A DNA stretch of 64,000 nucleotides from Aeromonas dhakensis (GCF_000820305.1 NZ_CDBH01000025.1:108707-172706), one strand, 5' to 3'. Positions 36,004-44,406 are shown, numbered from the stretch's first letter. The notes: generated by a model not told the origin, from the letters alone. Made by a program: numbers and translations.

Positions 36004-37365
36004 ATGCGTAAACCTCTTTCTGTGCTCAGTGTGTTAGCCCTCAGTGTCGGTATCGCCATGTCTGCGGCCCCCGTGCAGGCTGCACTGCCCTCCCTTTTGG
36101 CGAACAATCAGGAGATGCCGAGCCTGGCGCCGGTACTCGAACAAGTCACCCCTGCCGTGGTCAACATTTCCGTCTCCGGCAAGAAGATCACCCGCCAGCG
36201 TCTGCCGGAACAGTTCCGCTTCTTCTTCGGCCCCAACATGCCTGACGAACAGGTAAGCGAGCAGCCCTTCCAGGCGCTCGGTTCCGGCGTCATCATCGAC
36301 GCCAAGAAGGGCTACGTGATCACCAACGCCCACGTGGTGCACGAGGCGGACGAGATCAAGGTCAATCTGAAAGATGGCCGTGAATACGCCGCCAAGAAGA
36401 TCGGCGAAGACAAGCAGTCCGACATCGCTCTGCTGCAAATCAAGGCCGAGGATCTGGTTCAAATCAAATTCGCCGACTCTGACGAGCTTCGGGTCGGTGA
36501 CTATGCGCTGGCCATCGGCAACCCGTTCGGCCTCGGCCAGACCGTCACCTCCGGCATCGTCAGTGCGCTCGGTCGCAGCGGCCTCAACATCGAGAACCTG
36601 GAAAACTTCATCCAGACCGATGCGGCCATCAACTCGGGCAACTCGGGTGGCGCCTTGCTCAACCTGCGTGGCGAGCTGATCGGCATCAACACCGCCATCC
36701 TGGGCCCCAACGGCGGCAACATCGGCATCGGCTTTGCCATTCCGTCCAACATGGTGCGCGACCTGTCCGAACAGATCGTGAAATACGGTGAAGTCCGCCG
36801 TGGCCAGCTGGGCATCATAGGGACCGAGCTCACCTCCGAAGTGGCCAAGACCTTCGGCTACAACAAGAAGGACGGCGCCTTCGTCAACCAGGTCATGCCT
36901 GACTCCGCGGCCGCCAAGGCCGGCATCAAGCCGGGCGACATCATCGTCAGCATCGACGGCAAGGCCATCCGCTCCTTCGGCGAGCTGCGGGCCAAGATTG
37001 CCACCATGGGTGCCGACAAGCAGGTGGCACTGGGCCTGATCCGCGATGGCAAGGAGCAAACCGTCAAGGTCACCTTGAAGAAGGCGGATGACAGCGAAAT
37101 CCTGGCCAGCGCGCTGCACCCGGCACTGGAAGGGGCCAAGCTGAGCACCACCAGCGAGCCGGTCACCGGCGTGGCCGTCTCCGAGATCGATCCGCGCTCC
37201 CCTGCCGCCGCCTCCGGTCTGCAGAAGGGCGACGTCATTATCGGCGTCAACCGCCTGCGCATCAACTCGCTGGAAGAGCTGAGCAAGGCACTGAAGAACA
37301 AGCCGGATGTGCTGGCCCTCAACATCCAGCGCGGCGACTCTTCGCTCTACCTGGTAATTCGTTAA
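36004..37365 (+). CDS. degQ: Periplasmic serine endoprotease DegQ
   Basis: DegQ is an HtrA-family protease and chaperone for misfolded periplasmic proteins. From the ATG at 36004 it has 453 residues with a signal peptide (MRKPLSVLSVLALSVGIAMSAAPVQA). The catalytic triad is H110, D140 and S214 (in NSGNSGGALLN). Two PDZ domains follow (about 260-350 and 365-450), which separates it from DegS. A short LA loop (FFFGPNMPDEQ) favours DegQ over DegP. It has its own terminator before degS. Confidence 0.95.
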   Translation: MRKPLSVLSVLALSVGIAMSAAPVQAALPSLLANNQEMPSLAPVLEQVTPAVVNISVSGKKITRQRLPEQFRFFFGPNMPDEQVSEQPFQALGSGVIIDAKKGYVITNAHVVHEADEIKVNLKDGREYAAKKIGEDKQSDIALLQIKAEDLVQIKFADSDELRVGDYALAIGNPFGLGQTVTSGIVSALGRSGLNIENLENFIQTDAAINSGNSGGALLNLRGELIGINTAILGPNGGNIGIGFAIPSNMVRDLSEQIVKYGEVRRGQLGIIGTELTSEVAKTFGYNKKDGAFVNQVMPDSAAAKAGIKPGDIIVSIDGKAIRSFGELRAKIATMGADKQVALGLIRDGKEQTVKVTLKKADDSEILASALHPALEGAKLSTTSEPVTGVAVSEIDPRSPAAASGLQKGDVIIGVNRLRINSLEELSKALKNKPDVLALNIQRGDSSLYLVIR

Positions 37366-37372
37366 TCTCCTC

Positions 37373-37403
37373 TCACCCGCGGCGCCTGCCGCGGGTGATT
37401 TTT
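37373..37403 (+). terminator. Rho-independent terminator of degQ
   Basis: A 10-base-pair stem TCACCCGCGG / CCGCGGGTGA (37373-37382 and 37389-37398) with a 6-base loop is followed by five T. It lies 8 bases past the degQ stop, so degS probably has its own promoter in 37404-37454. Confidence 0.85.
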
Positions 37404-37454
37404 ATCCACCGATAGTGTTATTCTCTGCCCGCTCTATGTACGGATGAGAATGAC

Positions 37455-38576
37455 ATGAAAATCCCCCCTATAGTCAGTTACTTGGGCAAGTCTGTCGGCT
37501 TCGGTCTCACCGTGGCGGCGCTACTGTTGCTGCTGTTTCCCAATTTTCGAGGCGGGGCCCAACTGCCCGGCCTCATCACCAATGCCCGTGAACTGAGCTT
37601 CTCCTACGCGGCGCACCGCGCCGGCCCTGCCGTCGTCAACATCTATACCCGCAGCTTCGCCCGCAATCAGGGCAACCAGACCGAACTCAGGCCCCAGGGG
37701 CTGGGCTCCGGCGTCATCATGAACCAGCGCGGCCACGTGTTGACCAACTATCACGTCATCGCCGATGCGGACCAGATCATAGTCGCGCTGCAGGACGGGC
37801 GGGTGTTCAGCGCCGAACTGGTCGGCACCGACCAGCTCACCGACCTGGCGGTGCTCTACATCGAGTCGGACAACCTGCCGGTGATCCCGCAGGATCCGGA
37901 GCGGTTGCCCGACGTGGGCGACGTGGTGCTCGCCATCGGCAACCCCTACAACGTCGGCCAGACCATCACCCAGGGCATCATCAGCGCCACCGGCCGCATC
38001 GGCCTCTCCAGCATGGGGCCGGACAGCAACGGCCGGCAGGATCTGCTGCAGACCGACGCCGCCATCAACGAGGGCAACTCGGGGGGCGCCCTGGTCAATG
38101 CCCGCGGCGATCTGGTGGGCATCAACACCGCCGCCTACCACCTGAACGGCAATCAGGAGAGCTACGGCATCAGCTTCGCCATTCCCTACAAGCTGGCCAA
38201 GCGCATCATGGACGAGCTGATCGCCAACGGCCGGGTGATCCGCGGCTACCTCGGCATCTCCAGCGTCGAGATCAATCCCATCGTCGCGCGCATGATGAAT
38301 CTGGGTGACCTGCGCGGCCTGGTGGTGGAGAGCCTGGATCCCAACGGGCCGGCCACCAAGGGCGGACTGCGACGGGGCGACGTGCTGCTCAAGATCAATG
38401 GCGAGGCCATCAGCGGCGTGCGGGCCGCCATGGACAAGATCGTCGAGAGCCGGCCCGGCACCAAACTCACCATCTCGGTGATCCGCGACGGCAAACCGCT
38501 CGAGGTGGAGGTCACCATCGAAGAGGATCTGCGCTACCAGAACCGGGCCAGCGCTAGTGCGGCCACCGCCAGCTGA
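37455..38576 (+). CDS. degS: Inner-membrane-anchored stress-sensor protease DegS
   Basis: DegS senses unfolded outer-membrane proteins with its PDZ domain and starts RseA cleavage, releasing sigma-E. It has 373 residues, the family length. The membrane anchor is SVGFGLTVAALLLLLFPNF (13-31). The triad is H100, D130 and S209 (NEGNSGGALVN). A single PDZ domain covers about 265-360. It follows degQ as in enterics. Confidence 0.95.
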   Translation: MKIPPIVSYLGKSVGFGLTVAALLLLLFPNFRGGAQLPGLITNARELSFSYAAHRAGPAVVNIYTRSFARNQGNQTELRPQGLGSGVIMNQRGHVLTNYHVIADADQIIVALQDGRVFSAELVGTDQLTDLAVLYIESDNLPVIPQDPERLPDVGDVVLAIGNPYNVGQTITQGIISATGRIGLSSMGPDSNGRQDLLQTDAAINEGNSGGALVNARGDLVGINTAAYHLNGNQESYGISFAIPYKLAKRIMDELIANGRVIRGYLGISSVEINPIVARMMNLGDLRGLVVESLDPNGPATKGGLRRGDVLLKINGEAISGVRAAMDKIVESRPGTKLTISVIRDGKPLEVEVTIEEDLRYQNRASASAATAS

Positions 38577-38589
38577 CATCTCCACGATC

Positions 38590-38607
38590 GGGGCGACGAG
38601 TCGCCCC
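38590..38607 (+). terminator. Possible degS terminator
   Basis: GGGGCGAC and GTCGCCCC form a tight 8-base-pair hairpin 14 bases past the degS stop. A pyrimidine-rich stretch (TTCTCCTCCCTTTT) follows instead of a pure T-run, so termination may be weak. Confidence 0.4.
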
Positions 38608-38729
38608 TTCTCCTCCCTTTTCCCCTCCCGGCCGTGAGGCGACTCACAGTTTCAGCCAAGGGCCAGCAGCCCTTCATCCAACCCCAAGTGCGCCCCTGAT
38701 CACACAAAATAGGCGCCAATGAGATCTCT

Positions 38730-38800
38730 TTTCCGCTTGATGCAGCAAAAGCGGCTTCAATTGGCCAGCTGACGCGCGAATTTCCGCTTCGAATCGGAAA
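38730..38800. promoter_or_regulatory. Paired operator-like dyads upstream of the SFCGS/DUF4310 operon
   Basis: The 9-mer TTTCCGCTT occurs twice, at 38730-38738 and 38781-38789. The right copy is half of an almost perfect 20-base palindrome, TTTCCGCTTCGAATCGGAAA (38781-38800, 18 of 20 positions symmetric). The left copy is in CCGCTT-N10-AAGCGG (38733-38754). Both lie in the 298-base gap before the operon, which holds no gene. They are good candidates for binding sites of the HTH-PRD regulator encoded at 44503-46407. The promoter itself was not recognised. Confidence 0.5.
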
Positions 38801-38874
38801 AACGGTGCCTCCTCTCCCGAACATGACCGGCTTAGGGTAACGCTATCCCTTCTGCCAGCCTTGGAGAGCAGACA

Positions 38875-39237
38875 TTGCACACAGAGACCCATGACCAGCC
38901 CCTGACCCCGGACAGCCCGGCCCTGCTGCGCCAAACCGACCAGATCCTGGCGCGTATCCATATCCTGCTGGCCGAACAGGGCATCCGCCCCAACGAGGTA
39001 CAGCAGCAGATGCTGGCCTCTCACGCCAAAGCCATGGTGTGGCGCTCCCACAGTGGCGAACCGCTGCCGGAGGTCGACCTCAGCCTGTTCGAGGAGATCT
39101 CCCCGCTCTCCCTGCGTCTGGCCGAACAGGTCGTCAGCTGGCTGGAGCGGCTCGCCTATGAAGAGGCACACCTCTTGTCCGTCCATTTCGAAGTAGCCAA
39201 AGAAAACGAACTCAGTTCAGTCAAAGGAGAATGCTAA
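38875..39237 (+). CDS. Stand-alone PRD-like regulatory domain protein
   Basis: This 120-residue protein resembles a single PTS regulation domain (PRD) with no DNA-binding, EIIA or EIIB part. Two histidines stand where PRDs carry phospho-sites: H50 (MLASHAKAMVWR) and H104 (EEAHLLSVHFEVAK). Helices fill the rest. It starts with TTG at 38875 behind GGAGA; no in-frame ATG replaces it near the N-terminus. It is the first gene of the operon and its stop touches the next ATG. It may act as a partner or decoy for the full regulator at the operon's end. The PRD call rests on motif shape. Confidence 0.65.
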   Translation: MHTETHDQPLTPDSPALLRQTDQILARIHILLAEQGIRPNEVQQQMLASHAKAMVWRSHSGEPLPEVDLSLFEEISPLSLRLAEQVVSWLERLAYEEAHLLSVHFEVAKENELSSVKGEC

Positions 39238-39603
39238 ATGACAGCCATCAAACTCGTGATCGGTGATCGCCTCGGCAAGGGCCAGAAAGTGGGGGCAGGC
39301 GCGGAAGCCGCCGGCGCCAGCGTGACCGTCATCCCCGGCATGGCCGCCGACATGAAGCTCGGCGACGTGATGAACAAGGAGCAGGCGGATCTCGGCATCT
39401 CCTTCTGCGGCAGCGGCGGTGCCGGCGCCATCACAGCCCAGACCAAGTACGGCTACAAGTGCCGCTACGGCATGCGCTCCATCGAGGAGGGCGTGACCGC
39501 CATCAACGAGGGGTGCGTGGTGCTGGGCTTCGGCTTCATGGACAAGGAAGAACTGGGCCAGAAGCTGATCGAAGCCTTCGCCAAGAAACACGGACGCGCA
39601 TGA
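39238..39603 (+). CDS. Glycine-rich SFCGS family protein
   Basis: This is a 121-residue soluble protein of a family known only by its signature, here ISFCGSGGAGAITAQTKYGYKCRYGM (54-79). Cysteines 57, 75 and 93 stand out; C57 lies in a glycine loop reminiscent of phosphate-binding or EIIB-type cysteine loops. The N-terminus MTAIKLVIGDRLGKGQKVGAGAE looks like a beta-strand and loop of a Rossmann-like fold. No enzymatic role is known. It is coupled to the next gene by ATGA overlap. The constant company of DUF4312, DUF4311 and DUF4310 suggests one complex. Confidence 0.75.
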   Translation: MTAIKLVIGDRLGKGQKVGAGAEAAGASVTVIPGMAADMKLGDVMNKEQADLGISFCGSGGAGAITAQTKYGYKCRYGMRSIEEGVTAINEGCVVLGFGFMDKEELGQKLIEAFAKKHGRA

Positions 39604-39899
39604 TGAAAGAGGACTTCACCACCCGGGTCACCGTCAACGGCAAGGGCGCGACCCGTCAGCAGGCATTCGCCGCCGCCCTCAGCCAGGTGCAATCCACGCT
39701 GCTCAAGGACAACCCGCAGGTGCTGCTGCGCATCGAACCGGTCGAGGTCGAGGTGATCGAGGCCGAGGAGTCGGTCCGGGTGGAGAAGTTCCTGTTCTTC
39801 TTCCTGCCGCGCCAACGCCACGAATACCGGGTTCGGCTCGCCATCACGGTCAGGGTCACCAGCCTGGACACCGACAAGGTGACCTTTACCCGGGTGTGA
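39600..39899 (+). CDS. DUF4312 family protein
   Basis: This 99-residue protein is of unknown function. It reads as an alpha/beta domain: DFTTRVTVNGKGATRQQAFAAALSQVQSTLL, then LLRIEPVEVEVIEAEESVRVEKFLFFFLPRQRHEYRVRLAITVRV. The hydrophobic FLFFFLP patch (about 66-72) could contact a membrane partner. No signal peptide or catalytic motif is evident. The ATG at 39600 overlaps the SFCGS stop; a second ATG follows at 39603. Synthesis coupled to the SFCGS gene suggests a 1:1 partner. Confidence 0.75.
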   Translation: MMKEDFTTRVTVNGKGATRQQAFAAALSQVQSTLLKDNPQVLLRIEPVEVEVIEAEESVRVEKFLFFFLPRQRHEYRVRLAITVRVTSLDTDKVTFTRV

Positions 39900-39939
39900 C
39901 GCCGCCCGCGGCAACACCGCCACAAGAAGGATACATGGG

Positions 39940-40716
39940 ATGTTTCTAATCATATTTATCAAGTCACTCATCATTGGCGGCCTGGTTGGCGTCGGGGTGG
40001 GGGCCGGCGCGGCACGGATGTTCCATGCCCCGACCGTGCAGGGGATGGGCGCCTTCCGAACCCTGGGCGAGCTCAACTCCTGCGAAGGGGATCCCGCCTC
40101 CCACTTCTCGTTTGGTCTGGGCTTCTTCTTCAACGCCTGGGCCTCCACGGTCGCAGCCGGCGCCTTCACCCAGGACGTGGATCACCGCATCCTGCCGAAC
40201 TGGGGTGCGGCAGCCCTGATGATCAAGAACCGGGATCTCGCCACCACCCTGCATGACCCGAAGAAGATGGCCATCGCCTGCGGCATCATAGGTGCCATCG
40301 TGGTCGCCTTCCTCAACAGCACCGCCGCCGCCGTGCCGGCCGCCCTGCAGGTCACCGCGGTCAAGGTACTGGTGCCGGCCGCCAACCTGCTGGTCAACAC
40401 CGTCATGCCGGTGATCTTCTGGCTGGCCGCCATCGAGGCGGGCAAGAAGTCCGGCTTCTGGGCCACCATCTTCGGCGGTCTGGCCCAGCTCATCATGGGC
40501 AACGCGGTACCGGGTCTGGTGCTCGGCATCCTGATCGGCAAGGGGGTGGAAGAGAGCGGCTGGAACCACGTCACCAAGGTGATGATGGCCGCCATCGTCC
40601 TGCTGTTCGTGCTGAGCGGCTTCTTCCGCGGCTTCGACATGAAACTCATCGAGTCCTTCCATCTGGGTGTTCCCCTGTGGCTGGAAAACGTCCATAACCT
40701 GCTGAGCGGCAAATAA
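39940..40716 (+). CDS. DUF4311 polytopic membrane protein, putative transporter subunit
   Basis: This 258-residue inner-membrane protein has about six hydrophobic segments: near 4-24, 53-75, 110-127, 133-163, 173-198 and 214-230. Small-residue-rich helices (IIGGLVGVGVGAGAARMF; AACGIIGAIVVAFLNSTAAAVPAAL) suit a channel or carrier. Conserved-looking polar parts include ELNSCEGDPASHFSFGLGFFFNAW (about 43-66) and DVDHRILPNWGAAALM. Its size is close to mannose-family EIIC, but I see no PTS signature. It is likely the partner of DUF4310. The function is inferred from context only. Confidence 0.75.
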   Translation: MFLIIFIKSLIIGGLVGVGVGAGAARMFHAPTVQGMGAFRTLGELNSCEGDPASHFSFGLGFFFNAWASTVAAGAFTQDVDHRILPNWGAAALMIKNRDLATTLHDPKKMAIACGIIGAIVVAFLNSTAAAVPAALQVTAVKVLVPAANLLVNTVMPVIFWLAAIEAGKKSGFWATIFGGLAQLIMGNAVPGLVLGILIGKGVEESGWNHVTKVMMAAIVLLFVLSGFFRGFDMKLIESFHLGVPLWLENVHNLLSGK

Positions 40717-40727
40717 GGGGTCATGCC

Positions 40728-41378
40728 ATGGATGAGAAACTGAAAAACAACTTCTGGTATGCCGACTGGTCCTTCCCCATCTTCGTCGGCCTGCTCTCGG
40801 CCGGGGTCTTTGCCGGTACCCACATGTTCTATCTGTACGGGGTCGGCGCCTTCAACGAGGTAGCCTTCGTCGCCATGTTGAAAGCCGGAATGGACACCGG
40901 TGCCTATGGTGCGGTGGCGGCTTTCGGCGCCAGCTTCCTGTTTGCCCGCATCATCGAGGGCTCTCTGGTGGGGATCCTAGACATCGGCGGTGCCATCCAG
41001 ACCGGGGTGGGCCTAGGCGTGCCTGCCCTGCTGCTGGGGGCCGGCATCATCTATCCGGTGGAGAACTTCCCCGCTTCGTTGGTGACCGGCATGGTGATTG
41101 GTCTGGCCATCGGCTATGTGATCATCCTGGCGCGCAAGTTCACCATCAACCAGAGCAACTCCACCTACGGGGCAGACGTCATGATGGGGGCCGGCAACAG
41201 CTCGGGCCGTTTCCTCGGCCCCCTCATCATCCTCTCCGCCATGGGCGCCTCCATCCCCATCGGCATCGGTTCCCTGCTGGGTGCGCTGCTGTTCTACGTG
41301 TGGGGCAAGCCCATCACTGGTGGCGCCATCCTGGGGGCCATGCTGCTGGGTACCTTCTTCCCGGTTGCGCTTGCATAA
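40728..41378 (+). CDS. DUF4310 polytopic membrane protein, putative transporter subunit
   Basis: This 216-residue membrane protein has about six hydrophobic segments. A short N-terminal cytoplasmic stretch (MDEKLKNNFWYADWSFPIF) leads into the first helix. Repeated glycine-rich helices (GSLVGILDIGGAIQTGVGLGVPALLLGAGI; GASIPIGIGSLLGALLFYVWGKPITGGAILGAMLLG) and a polar loop INQSNSTYGADVMMGAGNSSGRFLGPL (about 138-165) could form a substrate path. It lies 11 bases after the DUF4311 gene. No known carrier family is recognised. Confidence 0.75.
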   Translation: MDEKLKNNFWYADWSFPIFVGLLSAGVFAGTHMFYLYGVGAFNEVAFVAMLKAGMDTGAYGAVAAFGASFLFARIIEGSLVGILDIGGAIQTGVGLGVPALLLGAGIIYPVENFPASLVTGMVIGLAIGYVIILARKFTINQSNSTYGADVMMGAGNSSGRFLGPLIILSAMGASIPIGIGSLLGALLFYVWGKPITGGAILGAMLLGTFFPVALA

Positions 41379-41420
41379 CCATCCGCCGCCCTGCGGGGCG
41401 GCACGCTAGAGGCCATCAGC

Positions 41421-42560
41421 ATGTACGACACGATCATCAGGGCGGGACGCCTGGGAAACGGGCAGCTCGTCGACATCGCCATCAAGAATGGCAAGATAGC
41501 GGCGCTGGGTTCGCTGCCAGAGAGCACTGAGGCGAAGCAAACCCTCACTCTGGCCGGACAGGTTCATGTGAGCGCCGGCTGGATCGACGGCCACACCCAC
41601 TGCTACCCCGCGTCCCCCCTCTATCACGATGAGCCGGACAAGGTGGGGGTAGCGTCAGGTGTCACCACTGTCATCGACGCCGGCAGCACCGGGGCCGACG
41701 ACGTGGATAACTTCCAGCGTCTCGCCGCTGGCTGCAAGACCCGGGTGCATGCCCTGCTCAACATCTCCCGTATCGGCCTGCTGCGCCAGAACGAGCTGGC
41801 CGACAGCCGGGACCTCGACATGGATCTCGCCTCGGCGGCCATTGCCCGCCACCCCGGCTTCATCGTCGGCATCAAGGCGCGGATGAGCGGCAGCGTGGTG
41901 GGCGAGAGCGGCCTGCAGCCGCTGCGCATGGCCAAGGCACTGCAACAGGCCCACGGCCGGCTGCCGCTGATGGTACACGTGGGCAACACGCCGCCGGATC
42001 TGGACGAGATCGTCGCCCTGCTGGGGGATGGCGATCTGCTGACCCACTGCTTCAACGGCAAGCCCAACCGCATCCTGACCCCGGCCGGCGAGCTGCGCCA
42101 GGCGGTGCGTGAGGCAATGCAGCGGGGCCTCTTGCTCGACATCGGCCACGGCGGCGCCAGCTTCAGCTTCGAGGTGGCGGAATTGGCCATTGCTCAGGGG
42201 ATCCTGCCCCGCACCATCAGCTCCGATATCTACTGCAAGAACCGCATCAAGGGGCCGGTCTACAGCCTGGCCCACGTGATGTCGAAGTTTCTCGCCATCG
42301 GCATGACCCTGGAGCAGGTGCTGGCCTGCGTCACCCACCATGCTGCCGATGCCCTGCGCCTGTCCGGCAAGGGGCGACTCGAGGTGGGCGCCGCTGCCGA
42401 TCTGACCCTGTTCGAGGTGATGAGCGGCCCCACCCTCTTTACCGATACCGAAGCCGGCGCCCGCAATGGCGATCGGCAGTTGCTGCCCCTCGCCGCCCTG
42501 GTCGGTGGTGAACTGGTTCTGACTCACTATGGGAAATCACACCATGTCTTCTGTGTATGA
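41421..42560 (+). CDS. Amidohydrolase/deacetylase-family metal-dependent hydrolase
   Basis: This 379-residue enzyme belongs to the amidohydrolase superfamily. The metal-binding HxH is H58-T-H60 in GWIDGHTHCYP. A lysine in GFIVGIKARMSG could be the carbamylated bridging ligand. Histidines in LPLMVHVGNTPP and LLTHCFNGKPN and the aspartate in TISSDIYCKN complete the site. It could remove an acyl group from, or open a ring in, an amino-sugar-acid precursor before DgaE acts. The exact substrate is not readable from sequence. Its 3' end overlaps dgaE by 17 bases. Confidence 0.82.
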   Translation: MYDTIIRAGRLGNGQLVDIAIKNGKIAALGSLPESTEAKQTLTLAGQVHVSAGWIDGHTHCYPASPLYHDEPDKVGVASGVTTVIDAGSTGADDVDNFQRLAAGCKTRVHALLNISRIGLLRQNELADSRDLDMDLASAAIARHPGFIVGIKARMSGSVVGESGLQPLRMAKALQQAHGRLPLMVHVGNTPPDLDEIVALLGDGDLLTHCFNGKPNRILTPAGELRQAVREAMQRGLLLDIGHGGASFSFEVAELAIAQGILPRTISSDIYCKNRIKGPVYSLAHVMSKFLAIGMTLEQVLACVTHHAADALRLSGKGRLEVGAAADLTLFEVMSGPTLFTDTEAGARNGDRQLLPLAALVGGELVLTHYGKSHHVFCV

Positions 42561-43659
42561 GAAATATCAGCTCAAACCGGTGATCAACGCCTCCGGGCGC
42601 ATGACCATTCTCGGCGTCTCCACCCCCGAGCAGGAGGTGGTCGATGCGGTCAACTTCGGCCTCGGCCACTACTTCGAGGTCAAGGACCTGGTCAACAAGA
42701 CCGGCGCCTACCTGGCGGGCTTGCTGGATGTGGAAGATGCGGTGGTGGTCTCCTGCGCCAGTGCCGGCATCGCCCAGTCGGTGGCCGCCGTGATCGTGCG
42801 CGGCGACCCCTACCGCCTCGAACAGTTGCACGCTCATGCCCACAATGTGCCGAGCGAAATCGTGCTGCCCAAGGGACACAACGTCAACTTCGGCGCCCCG
42901 GTCGGCACCATGGTCAACCTGGGTGGCGGCAAGGTGGTGGAGGCCGGCTACGCCAACGAGTGTTCTGCCGCCCAGCTGGCCGCCGCCATCAATGCCAATA
43001 CCGCCGCCATCCTCTACATCAAGTCTCACCACTGCGTGCAGAAGAGCATTCTGTCGGTGGCCGAGGCAGCCGAGGTGGCCAAGGCCCACGGGCTCCCGCT
43101 CATCGTCGATGCGGCGGCCGAGGAGGAGCTGCGTCTCTACTACAACCTGGGGGCCGATCTGGTCATCTACAGCGGTGCCAAGGCCATCGAAGGGCCCACC
43201 AGCGGGCTGGTACTCGGCAAGCGTCAGTACGTGGAGTGGGTCAAGCAGCAGGCCAACGGCATCGGCCGAGCCATGAAGGTGGGCAAGGAGGGGATCCTCG
43301 GCCTCACCCACGCCATCGAGCGCTACCTGGCCAAAGAGAAGGAGAGCGGCGCCGCCATGGTCGCCAAGATGACCCCCTTCATCGAGCGGCTCAACCAGCT
43401 GTCCGGTGTCACCGCCAAGGTGGTATGGGACAGTGCGGGGCGCGACATCGCCCGCACCGATATCGCCTTCGACCACCAGCAGATCGGCATGACCACAGTG
43501 CAGGTCGTCGCCCGTCTGCAGCAGGGCACGCCTGCCATCTACTGCCGCGGCTACAAGGCCAACGAGGGGCACATCGAGATCGACGTGCGCAGCGTCACCC
43601 TGCCCCAGCTCGACCAGATCCATGCCGCCATTGCCCACCTCGTTCAGGAGAACAACTGA
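42544..43659 (+). CDS. dgaE: DgaE-family PLP-dependent ammonia-lyase (D-glucosaminate-6-phosphate type)
   Basis: DgaE converts D-glucosaminate-6-phosphate to 2-keto-3-deoxy-6-phosphogluconate (KDGP) and ammonia. From the ATG at 42544 it has 371 residues. It has a SelA/aminotransferase-like fold with the PLP lysine K213 in YSGAKAIEGPTSG. PLIVDAAAEEEL (about 185-196) supplies the cofactor-binding aspartate. The N-terminus YQLKPVINASGRMTILG is typical of this group. It is followed at once by the KDGP aldolase gene (TGATG), as in the Salmonella dga operon. True substrate specificity is inferred. Confidence 0.82.
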   Translation: MSSVYEKYQLKPVINASGRMTILGVSTPEQEVVDAVNFGLGHYFEVKDLVNKTGAYLAGLLDVEDAVVVSCASAGIAQSVAAVIVRGDPYRLEQLHAHAHNVPSEIVLPKGHNVNFGAPVGTMVNLGGGKVVEAGYANECSAAQLAAAINANTAAILYIKSHHCVQKSILSVAEAAEVAKAHGLPLIVDAAAEEELRLYYNLGADLVIYSGAKAIEGPTSGLVLGKRQYVEWVKQQANGIGRAMKVGKEGILGLTHAIERYLAKEKESGAAMVAKMTPFIERLNQLSGVTAKVVWDSAGRDIARTDIAFDHQQIGMTTVQVVARLQQGTPAIYCRGYKANEGHIEIDVRSVTLPQLDQIHAAIAHLVQENN

Positions 43660-44399
43660 TGTCTCTTACTCCCAATTACTACCACGATCGGGTCTGCCTC
43701 AACGTGCTGGCCGGCTCCCGACAGAATGCCGTCGACATTTATGAGGCTGCCGAGGGCCACGTGCTGGTCGGTGTGCTCTCCAAGAACTACCCGGATGTGC
43801 CCTCCGCCGTCGCTGACATGCAGGCCTACGCCAAGCTAATCGACAACGCCCTCTCCATCGGACTGGGGGCCGGCGATCCGCGCCAGTCCGCCATGGTGGC
43901 CGAGCTGGCTCGCCAGCTGCAGCCCCAGCATGTCAACCAGGTGTTCACCGGGGTCGGCGCCAGCCGGGCGCTGCTCGGCCAATCGCAAACGCTGGTGAAT
44001 GGGCTGATCTCCCCTACCGGTACGCCGGGCATGGTGAAGATCTCCACAGGCCCGCTCAGCGCCGGGCAGCCGGACGGGATTGTCCCCATCGATACCGCCA
44101 TCGCCCTGCTCAAGGACATGGGTGGCAGCTCGGTCAAGTTCTTCCCCATGGGCGGGCTGACCTGCCGCACCGAGTATCAGGCAGTGGCCGAGGCCTGTGC
44201 GCGGCACGGTTTCTGGCTGGAGCCCACCGGCGGCATCGATCTCGACAACTTCGAGGAGATAGTGCGAATTGCGCTGGATGCCGGCGTCGAGAAGGTGATC
44301 CCCCACATCTACAGCTCCATCATCGACAGCGCAAGCGGTCAGACCCGTCCCGAGGACGTGCGGACCCTGCTGGCCACGGTGAAGCGGCTGCTGGCCTGA
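43659..44399 (+). CDS. dgaF: DgaF-type KDGP aldolase
   Basis: This is a class I aldolase that splits KDGP into pyruvate and glyceraldehyde-3-phosphate. It has 246 residues. KFFPMGGLTCRTEYQAVAEACARHGFWLEPTGGIDLDNFEEIV holds a candidate Schiff-base lysine (GGSSVKFFPMGG) and the phosphate-binding PTGGID loop. It belongs to the DgaF branch, not the shorter Eda type. Last enzyme of the operon, it is coupled to dgaE and followed by a strong inverted repeat. Confidence 0.83.
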   Translation: MSLTPNYYHDRVCLNVLAGSRQNAVDIYEAAEGHVLVGVLSKNYPDVPSAVADMQAYAKLIDNALSIGLGAGDPRQSAMVAELARQLQPQHVNQVFTGVGASRALLGQSQTLVNGLISPTGTPGMVKISTGPLSAGQPDGIVPIDTAIALLKDMGGSSVKFFPMGGLTCRTEYQAVAEACARHGFWLEPTGGIDLDNFEEIVRIALDAGVEKVIPHIYSSIIDSASGQTRPEDVRTLLATVKRLLA

Positions 44400-44406
44400 T
44401 CGCCCT

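Noticed and set aside
42960..43658. Long in-frame extension upstream of dgaF
   Set aside because: It covers dgaE in another frame and translates to low-complexity arginine- and histidine-rich sequence. The ATG at 43659 is coupled to the dgaE stop.
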